A stretch of 42,627 nucleotides of DNA from Rhodothermales bacterium (GTDB taxonomy: Bacteria > Bacteroidota > Rhodothermia > Rhodothermales > JAHQVL01). The DNA lies in assembly GCA_041391505.1 (NCBI GenBank), contig JAWKNW010000036.1, positions 1-42,627 on the forward strand, read 5' to 3'. Both the position numbers and the translations under genes were made by a program. The notes beneath the pieces are model-generated. The model was not told the origin of the DNA. It searched no databases and was given only the letters and a program-made list of their open reading frames with translations. Below, piece by piece: positions 8,709-16,608 of the stretch (positions are counted from its first letter, which is position 1; each line of letters opens with the position of its first letter).

Positions 8709-9017
8709 GGCGGGTGGGAGTTGGTGAGGGATAACGCGAGGAACGTACTAAAAAAACCCCATCGGATCCAATACAGGGCCATCGCATTCTCTTCAAACGT
8801 GAGCATCTCCCGGTATGGAAGTGTGGGGGTATGGGAGGTTTTGCGGTAAAAAAGCCCCCATGCACCCAAACGCCCATACGCTTCTCACGGCCACGGCAAG
8901 CATGCGATGGCCCTGTCCTGCCGCCGCACCCGGTTGCATTCCGGACGGCTCCTGCACTATCTATGCTGGATGGGAGCTTGGGTTGGTTGCTCGGGATGCT
9001 AGAAGGTGGAGGGTAGC
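8709..9017. other. Divergent intergenic region
   Basis: No gene seen. It separates the leftward Gfo/Idh gene from the rightward enolase-superfamily gene and should hold both promoters. It contains the hairpin at 8811-8880. Near 8983-9031 there are two direct copies of a GGTTGGTTGC-containing segment, the second leading into the heptad tract. Confidence 0.5.
8811..8880. repeat. Inverted repeat, GGTATGG heptad type
   Basis: Left arm 8811-8838 (GTATGG..GT.TGGG.G.ATGGG.GG) and right arm 8855-8880 pair at about 21 positions with five mismatches, around a 16-nt A/T-rich loop. Both arms show a rough 7-bp rhythm (GGTATGG AAGTGTG GGGGTAT). The core GGGAGGTTTTGCGG...AAAAAAGCCCCC resembles a segment at 15560-15597. 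Confidence 0.65.
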
Positions 9018-9253
9018 CTCGGTTGGTTGCGAGGGGATGCAGGATGCAAGATGCAGGATCCCCGGCATCCAACATCCTGCATCCAACATCCTGCATCCCG
9101 CACCCAACATCCCGCACCCAACATCCTGCATCCAACATCCTGCATCCCGCATCCAACATCCCGCATCCAACATCCCGCACCCAACACCCCGCACCCAACA
9201 TCCTGCATCCAACATCCTGCATCCCACAACCCGCATCCCACAACCCGCATCCC
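9018..9253. repeat. Heptad repeat tract 1, GGATGCA/GCATCCN type
   Basis: A leader GGTTGGTTGCGAGG is followed by about 3.5 heptads (GGATGCA GGATGCA AGATGCA GGAT, 9035-9059). From 9065 come 27 uninterrupted complementary heptads alternating GCATCCN/GCACCCN and ACATCCN/ACACCCN. Unit length is strictly 7 over 189 bp while the sequence varies, so it is not a simple homogeneous microsatellite. It ends exactly at the ATG of the enolase-superfamily gene; the heptad rhythm continues one or two units into the gene. Confidence 0.92.
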
Positions 9254-10525
9254 ATGCCCCGCATCGCGACGACCAACGCCAACTTCGAACGCGCCCCGCT
9301 GGCGCGCCCGTTCGGTTTTAAAGGAGGATACGTTTCCGAACTCTGGCAATCCGTCGTCCGGTTGACGGACGACGACGGGCGGTCCGGGGTGGGCCTGGGC
9401 ACGCAGAGCGTGTTGTGGTCGGACGCCCGCGTGTTCGCCGCGCACTCGGAAGCCGGCGGCAACGCGCTGATGTTCGCGCTGACCGAAAGGGCCCTGGCGC
9501 TGGCCCGCGGCGAGGCGTTCACCGATCCGCTCGCCCTGCAGGACGCGCTGTTCGAGCCGGTGCTCGACTATGCGCGCCTCCTCACCGGGCGCGCCGACCT
9601 CCGCGCCACGTTCGCACTGAATGCGCTCGTCGCGGTCGATTTCGCCGCCTGGGCGCTGTATGCCCGCCAGCACGGCATCCGGCGGTTCGATGGCCTGGTG
9701 CCGGCGTTTGCCCGGCCGGCGCTGGCGGCGCACCATCCCCGCGTCGCCGTCGTCCCGATCGTCACCTACACGACGACGGACGCGGAAATCGAAAGCATGC
9801 TCGACGCGGGGTATTTCATCTTCAAGGTCAAGCTGGGCGCCCCCGGTACGCAGCGCGAGATGCTGGCGAGCGACCGGGAGCGGATGACGCAGCTGCACCG
9901 CCTGCTCGCCCACCGCGAAACCCCGCATACGCCCACGGGCCGCATCCCCTACTACCTCGACGCCAACGCCCGGTACGAAGACAAGGCCACGATGCACGCG
10001 CTGCTCGACCACATCGACGGACTCGGCGCGCTGGATCGGGTCATCCTCCTCGAAGAGCCGTTCCCGGAAGACAACGAATCCGACGTGAGCGACCTCGGCG
10101 TCTGCGTCGCGGCGGACGAAAGCGCGCACACCGATGCGGACGCGCGCCGGCGGATGGACCTGGGCTACGGCGCCATCGCGCTCAAGCCGATCGCCAAGAC
10201 GCTGAGTATGACGCTGCGCATCGCCCGCTCGGCCCACGAGCGTGGCATTCCCTGCTTCTGCGCCGATCTCACGGTGAACCCGTCCCTGCTGGAATGGAAC
10301 AAGGCCGTCGCCGCGCGACTTGCCCCCTTCCCCGGGCTCGGGTTGCCGCTCATCGAGACCAACGGCCACCAGAACTACCGCGACTGGCCGGCGATGCAGG
10401 CGCGCGTGCCACACGCCGGCGCGCCGTGGACGCGCATCGACCGGGGCCTGTTCACCCTGGACGCAGCGTACTACGAGACCGACGACCTCCTCGATGCCGG
10501 CCCGGCGTGGGAACAGCTCGTCTAG
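9254..10525 (+). CDS. Enolase superfamily (mandelate racemase/muconate lactonizing-like) enzyme
   Basis: 423 aa from ATG 9254. Signature residues in order: Lys191-x-Lys193 (FKVKLG), Asp236 and Asn238 (YLDANAR), Glu267/268 (LLEEPF), Asp288-Glu289 (AADES) and Lys311 (ALKPIAKT). These fit metal-dependent proton abstraction alpha to a carboxylate, so a sugar-acid dehydratase or an epimerase is likely. ATG 9254 is preferred because everything upstream in frame is heptad repeat with no protein character; automatic callers may extend the gene to 9023. The first five codons (M-P-R-I-A) are themselves derived from heptad-like sequence. Convergent with the next gene, 9 bp between stops. Confidence 0.87.
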   Translation: MPRIATTNANFERAPLARPFGFKGGYVSELWQSVVRLTDDDGRSGVGLGTQSVLWSDARVFAAHSEAGGNALMFALTERALALARGEAFTDPLALQDALFEPVLDYARLLTGRADLRATFALNALVAVDFAAWALYARQHGIRRFDGLVPAFARPALAAHHPRVAVVPIVTYTTTDAEIESMLDAGYFIFKVKLGAPGTQREMLASDRERMTQLHRLLAHRETPHTPTGRIPYYLDANARYEDKATMHALLDHIDGLGALDRVILLEEPFPEDNESDVSDLGVCVAADESAHTDADARRRMDLGYGAIALKPIAKTLSMTLRIARSAHERGIPCFCADLTVNPSLLEWNKAVAARLAPFPGLGLPLIETNGHQNYRDWPAMQARVPHAGAPWTRIDRGLFTLDAAYYETDDLLDAGPAWEQLV

Positions 10526-10534
10526 CGCGCGGGC

Positions 10535-11527
10535 CTACCGGCGCGCCTCGGCCTTCGCCCTGTCGTAGACCTCCGCCATCGTAACCGGGACGCCGCCGCG
10601 CCGCTTGCTCTCGTCGGCCGCTTCCATAAACGTGTAGATTTCGAGGGTCTCCTCGGCCGTCACGGGCGCGGCGCCGGTGCGGAAGAACCGCACGATCTCC
10701 ACCACCAGCGGCCGGTAGCCGTCGTAGGGTCCCAGCTCCTGGATGCCCGTCTCGCCGAAGGCCGTGCCGCCATAGTTCTTGTGGCCGGCGCGGAGCCCCC
10801 TGAAGGTGCCGATGCGTCCGTCCGCCCAGGTGCCGACGACGACGTCCGTGTCCCGGGTCGAAACCCGCACCACGCGCTCGCACCCGACGCCCATGGCCGT
10901 AAAGAGGGTTTCGACGCCGTGGATGCCGTACCAGAACAGATCCGGATGCGTCGGCTCCAGGGTCGCCGGGCTGTACGCCTCCGCGCCCAGCACCTTCCCC
11001 ACCGACCCGTTGCGCACCGCCTGCGCGTTGGCGCTGTAGCGCAGCGATGACGACGAGAACACCGGCACGCCGTACTGTTTCGCCGCATCGAAAATCCGGA
11101 TGGCATCCGCCAGCGTGCCGGCCACGGGTTTATCGATAAACACCGGCTTGCCGGCTTTCAGCACGGGGAGCACCTGTTCGTAGTGCGGCCGGCCGTCGTT
11201 GGTCTCGAGCAGCACGACATCCACCATCGTCAGCAGCCGCTCGATCGAGTCGACGATCTCGACGCCCATGGCGCGCATCTCCTCCGTATATCCCGGCACC
11301 CGGCTGACGCTCGACTCGATATCCGGACTGCCCTTGGGATACGCCGCCACGACGCGGAAGCCGGCGACATCCGGCTCGGCCGCCTCATCGTTGAGCACTT
11401 TGGTGAACGCCGTGCTGTGCGACGTATCGAGTCCGATCATCCCGACACGAACAAACGAGGCGCCCGATTGCGCGTAGACGCCGGCGACGAAGCCGGCCAG
11501 GACGAAGAGCAGGAAAATCGTTTTCAT
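10535..11527 (-). CDS. Secreted Gfo/Idh/MocA-like protein
   Basis: 330 aa with a Sec-type signal peptide (MKTIFLLFVLAGFVAGVYAQ; no twin Arg). The N-terminal Rossmann motif is replaced by GMIGLDTSHSTAF, and the family EKP appears as FIDKPVAGT. C-terminal region ELGPYDGYRPLVVEIVRFF, ending in a basic helix. The 'IGLDTSH' form is a recognised subgroup of secreted Gfo/Idh-like proteins, but it lacks a standard Gly-rich dinucleotide loop, so redox activity is uncertain. Start ATG 11527 is chosen for the signal peptide; the frame stays open upstream only through heptad repeats. Convergent with the enolase-superfamily gene. Confidence 0.82.
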   Translation of the reverse strand: MKTIFLLFVLAGFVAGVYAQSGASFVRVGMIGLDTSHSTAFTKVLNDEAAEPDVAGFRVVAAYPKGSPDIESSVSRVPGYTEEMRAMGVEIVDSIERLLTMVDVVLLETNDGRPHYEQVLPVLKAGKPVFIDKPVAGTLADAIRIFDAAKQYGVPVFSSSSLRYSANAQAVRNGSVGKVLGAEAYSPATLEPTHPDLFWYGIHGVETLFTAMGVGCERVVRVSTRDTDVVVGTWADGRIGTFRGLRAGHKNYGGTAFGETGIQELGPYDGYRPLVVEIVRFFRTGAAPVTAEETLEIYTFMEAADESKRRGGVPVTMAEVYDRAKAEARR

Positions 11528-11560
11528 GGAGGCCAGGGTGGTTAGGATGAAACGTTGTGC

Positions 11561-11862
11561 AGTTGGTTGGGGATTGGATGGAGGGGATTGGATGCAGGAT
11601 GCGGGATGCAAGATGCGGTGGTCTGGATGCAGGATGCAAGATGCGGTGGTCTGGATGCAGGATGCAAGATGCAGGATGCTGGGGAATAGATGCAGGATGC
11701 GGGATGCAGGATGTCGGTCGCGGTTATGGGATGCAGGATACGCTTTCATCGCTGCAGATTCTGCATCTAACATCCCGCATCCTGCATCCTGCATCTAAAA
11801 TCCCGCATCCTGCATCCTGCATCCCGCATCTAACATCCCGCATCCTGCTTCCCCCATCCCCC
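11561..11862. repeat. Heptad repeat tract 2, GGATGCA type, inverted
   Basis: Begins with the same GTTGGTTG leader as tract 1. The G-rich arm (11589-11740) includes two copies of a 28-bp, four-heptad block containing the odd unit GTGGTCT. The C-rich arm (11761-11862) has about 15 units (CATCCCG, CATCCTG, CATCTAA) in perfect 7-bp phase. The arms are complementary and could form a long, register-flexible hairpin. It lies between two leftward genes and stops at the stop codon of the patatin gene (TCA 11863-11865). Confidence 0.92.
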
Positions 11863-14076
11863 TCAAAACACATAACCAATATTCAGCTGCGTGGTGTAGG
11901 GACCGCTCAGGGTATGCCCCATGAAGGCCAGTTCGACGGGGCCTATGGGAGAGAGCAGACCGAGCGTCAGTCCGTAGCCGAAGCGGAAATCCGTCGCGAC
12001 GACGCGCCAGGTCCATTCTTCGCGCAGCCGGGCGCCGTTCCAGTCGGCGGACAGGTACCAGTCGCGCGCGATATTGACCTGGGCGCCGACCGAGAAGGCG
12101 TGCATGCTCTGGCCGGTCAACTCCTGCAGGGCGAATCCGGCGAGCGGAAACTGGCGGGTATCCAGGTTGCGGAAGGCGCTGGCGCCTCCCATGTAAAACC
12201 GGTAATGCAGCGGCACCGTACGCCCCTTGACATGACCGAGCAGGATACGGGAGGTGAACGAGATGTGGTCGGAGAGCGGCCGGCGCGTCTGCCAGTCGAA
12301 CAGGTAGTGCGTGAACGCCTGCCGCACGAGACCGGGCGGGGCGTATTCGGCGCGCAGATGGAACAGGAAGCCCGAACGCGGGAAGGCGGTGCGGTCGAAG
12401 GTCTCCAGAAAGTAGCGGGCGTTGCCGGTGAGGATGGCGCCATGATCCTGCAAAAAATCGCCGGCGCCCACATCCTGCCCGTAATCGTACAGCTCATACC
12501 GCACGCCGATCGATCCGAGGCTGTTTGTAAAGAGGATGCGGGAGAGATCGGCCGCGAGGTCGCCGACGCGCACCTTGATCGACGATTCGCGGACGCCGTT
12601 CTCGAACAGGGCAAGCGGCTCGCGCGTGAGCCGGCCCCAGATGTGCAGGTCGGATCGCGGCTTGGTCGCCAGCGGGATGCGGTAGTGCGAGGTGCCCTGG
12701 AGCGTCTCGCCGAACCGGAGGTCGCCCTGCAGCTCGGTGCCGGGCCCGCCGATGCGGCCGCGCGAGATGGCGCTCAGGAGCAGCGAGGCCTTGTATTCGG
12801 AATGGTAGCGCACGCCGATCCGCAGACGCTCCTGCGGGCGCACCCGGGTCCGGATCGAGATGATGTTGGCGTCGGGTTCGGTGCCCGGGATCAGGCGGTA
12901 CCAGATAGTGTCGAAGAGGTCGGCGTAAAACGTGCGGTTGAGGGCCAGTTCGAGGTCGTCGTAATCGATCCACGCCGGCGTTTTGAGCCCCAGGTTCAGC
13001 TCGAGCTGGCGGAGATACGGCTGGACGAGGCCCTCGACTTCGATGTTCTCGATATAGATCGAATCGGGGATGGAGACGCTCGGGCGCACGCGGGCTTCGG
13101 TGGTCTGCGAGCCGGCCAGCGTTTGCAGCTGCGGCAGGATGGCCCGCGCCGCCGTCTCGCCGCGGGTGATGAGTTCGCGGGCCTCCCCGAAGCTCAGCGC
13201 CGAGAGCCCCGTCAGATCCGGCGTGATGAGGATGTCGGCCAGGGCCCGCTGCCGGTCGGTCGAGCTCACCTTGCGGAAGCTGGCCACCTGATCCATGACC
13301 TCGACCAGCGAGGTGAGGCTGTCCGCCGGCATCAGCCCGCTGCCCACGTCCACCCCGATGACGAAGGTGGCGCCGAGCGCGAAGGCATCCTCGACCGGCA
13401 GGTTGCGCGAGGCGTCGCCGTCGACGTAGTAGGCATCGCCGACGCGCGCCGGCAGCAGGACGCTCGGAACCGACATGCTCGCGCGGAGGGCTTCGGGGAG
13501 ATAGCCGTGTTCGAAGCGCGTCGCCTCGCCCGTGGCGAGGTTGGTGGCGACGCAGGCGAACGGGATGGGGAAGCGCGTGAAGTCGGGCTGGTCGTGCACC
13601 GCGTGTGTCATGCGGTTGAGCATCACCACCACCCGGTGCCCGCTGATGAGCCCCGCCGGAAGCGCTACCCGCGCGCCGCGCAGGGGCAGCGAGACGAGGT
13701 AGCGATCCTGTTCGAGCCGGCGTTCGAACGAGATGGCGTTGCGCGGCGGCCGCTCGTCGAACAGGTCGGACCACGCCTGCGACACGGCCAGCGTGTCCAG
13801 CATGGCCGGCGTATACCCGATGGCGTACAGCGCCCCCACGATCGACCCCATGCTGGTGCCGGTGACGACATCCACGTGCACGCCGGCCTCCTCGAGCACC
13901 TTGAGCACGCCGATATGCGCCAGCCCCTTCGCCCCGCCCCCGCTCAGCGCGAGCCCTACTTTGAGCGTCTCGCGCGGCCCGAAAGACCCGGGCTGGGCCA
14001 CCGCCGGGCCGGCGAAGGCCGCGAGCAGCGTCAGCAGCAGGACGGCGCGATCAACCGATTTCAAACGATTCGCCAT
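11863..14076 (-). CDS. Patatin-like phospholipase fused to outer-membrane beta-barrel (type Vd-like)
   Basis: 737 aa from ATG 14076, which gives a signal peptide ending near AVAQPG. Patatin domain: oxyanion loop GGGAKG (46-51), nucleophile Ser75 in GTSMG, and DGD (219-221) for the Ser-Asp dyad. A POTRA-like segment follows (IENIEVEGLVQPYLRQLELNLG, about 330-400), then a BamA/Omp85-type beta-barrel with alternating aromatic strands ending in LNIGYVF, a C-terminal Phe as expected for BAM insertion. Predicted outer-membrane protein presenting a lipolytic domain. The start overlaps the end of the upstream RNase gene by 26 bp, so they are probably translationally coupled. Confidence 0.88.
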   Translation of the reverse strand: MANRLKSVDRAVLLLTLLAAFAGPAVAQPGSFGPRETLKVGLALSGGGAKGLAHIGVLKVLEEAGVHVDVVTGTSMGSIVGALYAIGYTPAMLDTLAVSQAWSDLFDERPPRNAISFERRLEQDRYLVSLPLRGARVALPAGLISGHRVVVMLNRMTHAVHDQPDFTRFPIPFACVATNLATGEATRFEHGYLPEALRASMSVPSVLLPARVGDAYYVDGDASRNLPVEDAFALGATFVIGVDVGSGLMPADSLTSLVEVMDQVASFRKVSSTDRQRALADILITPDLTGLSALSFGEARELITRGETAARAILPQLQTLAGSQTTEARVRPSVSIPDSIYIENIEVEGLVQPYLRQLELNLGLKTPAWIDYDDLELALNRTFYADLFDTIWYRLIPGTEPDANIISIRTRVRPQERLRIGVRYHSEYKASLLLSAISRGRIGGPGTELQGDLRFGETLQGTSHYRIPLATKPRSDLHIWGRLTREPLALFENGVRESSIKVRVGDLAADLSRILFTNSLGSIGVRYELYDYGQDVGAGDFLQDHGAILTGNARYFLETFDRTAFPRSGFLFHLRAEYAPPGLVRQAFTHYLFDWQTRRPLSDHISFTSRILLGHVKGRTVPLHYRFYMGGASAFRNLDTRQFPLAGFALQELTGQSMHAFSVGAQVNIARDWYLSADWNGARLREEWTWRVVATDFRFGYGLTLGLLSPIGPVELAFMGHTLSGPYTTQLNIGYVF

Positions 14077-15451
14077 GTTCTGGGATAACCACGTCCCGAT
14101 ATCCGTTGCGCTCCAGCGTCGCCTTGAACGCATCCTGCCGCTCGGGGGCCCCGTGGACGAGGAAGATCTTTCGGAGCTGGCTTTTGTCCAGCGTCCCGAT
14201 CACGGACAGGAGCCCGGGTTCGTCGGCGTGCGCCGAGTAGCTGTTCATCACCACGACTTCGGCGCGCAGCGGATGCGTTTCGCCGAAGATGCGCACTTCG
14301 GGCAGCTTGTCGATCAGCTTTTTGCCCAGCGTGTGTTCGGCGCAGAAGCCGACCATGATCACCGTGGCCCGCGGGTCCTCGATGTTGTTGCGCAGATGGT
14401 GGAGCACGCGGCCGGCCTCGCACATGCCCGAGGCGGAGATGATGACCATCGGCATGCGGCTGTCGTTCAGCTTTTTCGAATCCTGGACATCGCGGATGTA
14501 GGTGAGTTTCTCAAAGCCGAAAGGGTTGGGGTCCGAGCGCATGTACTGGAGCAAATTCCTGTCGAAACACTCCGGATGCGCCATGAAGACGCCCGTCGCG
14601 TTGACGGCGAGGGGGCTGTCGACGTACATCGGAATCGGCGGGAGGCGATCCTCGTTCTGCAGCTGATCCAGCGCGTAGACGATCTCCTGCGTCCGCCCGA
14701 CGGCGAAGGCCGGGATGATCACCTTGCCGCCGCGGGCGCTGGTGCGTTCGACGACTTCGGCCAGCCGGTTTTTGGCCTGGTCCGCCGGCTCGTGGACCTT
14801 GCCGCCGTAGGTCGACTCCGAGATGAGGTAGTCGCAGGCATCCATCGGCTGCGGATCGCGCAGGATGGGCCGGCCCGGGGACCCGACGTCGCCCGTGAAC
14901 CCGAGGCGGATCGTCCGGCCGCGTTCCTGGATCGTCAGCACCATGGTGGCCGAGCCGAGGATATGGCCGGCGTCGCGGTAGACCACACTGACGCCTTCGA
15001 CCGGGCTGAACGGGTCGCCGTAGCTGACGCTCACGAAGCGGTTGAGGATGCCCTCGACATCGTCATCGTCGTACAGCGCCTCGACGGGCTCCTTGTCCTT
15101 GCGTTTCCGGATGCGGTTGACGCACTCGACGTCCTTTTCCTGGATGTGGGCGCTGTCGTACAGGAGCAGGCTGGCCAGGTCGTAGGTGGCGTGGGTGGCG
15201 TAGACCCGTCCGCGGAAACCCTCCTTGTAGAGTTTGGGGAGGAGGCCGGCGTGATCGATGTGCGCGTGGGAGAGCAGCACGACGTCGATCGAGCTCGCCT
15301 CGAACCCGAAATTGCGGTTGATATGCTCCGCCTCCGCGCGCCGGCCCTGATACAGGCCGCAATCGAGCAGCAGGCGTTTGCCGTTTTCCAGTTCGAGCAG
15401 GTGTTTGGAGCCGGTCACGGTGCGCGCCGCGCCCCAGAAAGTCAATTTCAT
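14051..15451 (-). CDS. Metallo-beta-lactamase/beta-CASP ribonuclease (CPSF73-like)
   Basis: 466 aa from ATG 15451 (MKLTFWGAARTVTGS, the standard start of this family). Zinc motif HAHIDH (62-67), DAGHILGSA, FTGDVG, then beta-CASP motifs (PAFAVGRTQEI, ISASGMCEAGR) and the RMMBL-type end with SYSAHAD. Predicted cytoplasmic RNA-processing exo/endonuclease. No KH domains. The 3' end overlaps the patatin gene by 26 bp. Confidence 0.92.
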   Translation of the reverse strand: MKLTFWGAARTVTGSKHLLELENGKRLLLDCGLYQGRRAEAEHINRNFGFEASSIDVVLLSHAHIDHAGLLPKLYKEGFRGRVYATHATYDLASLLLYDSAHIQEKDVECVNRIRKRKDKEPVEALYDDDDVEGILNRFVSVSYGDPFSPVEGVSVVYRDAGHILGSATMVLTIQERGRTIRLGFTGDVGSPGRPILRDPQPMDACDYLISESTYGGKVHEPADQAKNRLAEVVERTSARGGKVIIPAFAVGRTQEIVYALDQLQNEDRLPPIPMYVDSPLAVNATGVFMAHPECFDRNLLQYMRSDPNPFGFEKLTYIRDVQDSKKLNDSRMPMVIISASGMCEAGRVLHHLRNNIEDPRATVIMVGFCAEHTLGKKLIDKLPEVRIFGETHPLRAEVVVMNSYSAHADEPGLLSVIGTLDKSQLRKIFLVHGAPERQDAFKATLERNGYRDVVIPEHGESFEIG

Positions 15452-15941
15452 GCCGTAATCAGATCGAGTAGGAAGACCGTGAAGCGAGTGGGCCTGCAAA
15501 AACGCACACCAGTATAGGAAAACGATCCATGGGATTCGAGCATAAAAACATGCGCACTTGGGAGGTTTGGCGCATAGCTATGTAGACAAAAACCCCCTCT
15601 CCACCCCGGGCAGCGTGGCTATCTTGCCATTGACTACGCGCATCCGTCTGCATACGACGCTTTGCCATGCTCGTGTGCGCGCCGGACCCGGCCTGCGTGT
15701 AGTTCGCCGTCCGAGACAGATGGCTGTCCGCTTCGGCACCTGACCCACATCTCAGAAGACGCTACATCCTGGCGCAACGTAATTCGCTGCAGACCGCGAC
15801 CGATCGGTGCGCACGGTATCCCCGGCGCGACGACTGCACGTCGCGATCTGTCGGCTTTGTGAACGACGCCTCCTGACAGGTCTCGCTGTTCGATGCGCTG
15901 CCCGCGTATCCCCCACTGAGATTCTGATACGAAAACCCGAA
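15452..15941. other. Divergent intergenic region
   Basis: 490 bp between the leftward RNase gene and the rightward polysaccharide-export gene. No gene recognised. It holds a palindrome CATAGCTATG (15573-15582) inside a segment GGGAGGTTTGGCGC...AAAAACCCCC (15560-15597) that resembles the hairpin core at 8833-8859. Both sit roughly 105-110 bp upstream of a leftward gene. The promoter of the polysaccharide operon should be here, but I could not place it. Confidence 0.5.
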
Positions 15942-16571
15942 ATGATCATGTATCGTGCGGTTGCTCTCCTTGTAGTTATGTTTTTGATGGCGGCCCCCCG
16001 GACCGCAAACGTAGTGATGGCCCAGGAAATGCGCCTCGGCGACGGCGTCCGCGTCACCATTTTCAACGTCGACGACGACGTCAGCGGGGATTATTTCGTG
16101 ATGACGGACTGGACGATGCAGTTGCCCTACATCGGCATGGTGAGTGTGAACGAGCGGCCTTTCGACGCCGTCCGCAGCGAGATCATGGAACGCTACCGCC
16201 AGATCTATCGCGACCCCGAGCTGTCCGTCCAGCCGCTGTTTCGCGTCAGCGTGCTCGGCGAAGTGCGCGATCCGGGGATTTATTTCGTGACCGGTTACGA
16301 GCGGTTGACCGATCTGATGGCGATGGCCGGCGGCGAGACGCTCGACGCCGATCTGGACCAGCTCTACCTCCTGCGCGAGGGCGACAAGATCAACATCAAC
16401 GCCAAGGAAATCCTCAAGCGGGGCGACACCCTCTCGGATTTCGGCCTCATGTCCGGCGACCAGCTGTACGTCTCGCGGGTCGGCCTCGTCAGTTACCGCA
16501 ACGCCTCTTTGCTCATTTCCGGCGTGGGAGTGATCGCCACCGTCGCCGCCATCTTTATCGCTCGACGTTAA
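15942..16571 (+). CDS. Polysaccharide export outer-membrane protein (Wza-like, SLBB)
   Basis: 209 aa from ATG 15942 (ATG 15948 also possible). Signal peptide (YRAVALLVVMFLMAAP) to about residue 28, then Poly_export domain (LGDGVRVTIFN ... LPYIGMVSVNERPFDAV) and an SLBB domain (FRVSVLGEVRDPGIYFV) to about residue 185. A hydrophobic C-terminal helix (SLLISGVGVIATVAAIFIA) replaces the amphipathic helix of E. coli Wza, and the protein is short for the family. Predicted exopolysaccharide export channel or periplasmic adaptor. Followed after 37 bp by its usual partner, a BY-kinase/co-polymerase. Confidence 0.87.
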   Translation: MIMYRAVALLVVMFLMAAPRTANVVMAQEMRLGDGVRVTIFNVDDDVSGDYFVMTDWTMQLPYIGMVSVNERPFDAVRSEIMERYRQIYRDPELSVQPLFRVSVLGEVRDPGIYFVTGYERLTDLMAMAGGETLDADLDQLYLLREGDKININAKEILKRGDTLSDFGLMSGDQLYVSRVGLVSYRNASLLISGVGVIATVAAIFIARR

Positions 16572-16608
16572 CCGCGCACCACATCTTCCCCATCCAAACC
16601 ATCCGACC

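Noticed and set aside
9023..9253. N-terminal extension of the enolase-superfamily protein through the repeat tract.
   Set aside because: All of it is translated heptads (NILHPTSCIPHPTS-like). The tract is open in several frames because the unit has few stops, not because it is coding. The same applies to the upstream extension of the gene ending at 10535.
9018..11862. CRISPR array.
   Set aside because: Units are 7 bp without unique spacers of constant length, and there are no cas genes.
15600..15640. Bacteroidota-type -7 promoter (TAnnTTTG) at TATCTTGCC upstream of the export gene.
   Set aside because: One mismatch to the -7 box and no -33 TTG at proper spacing; too weak to annotate.
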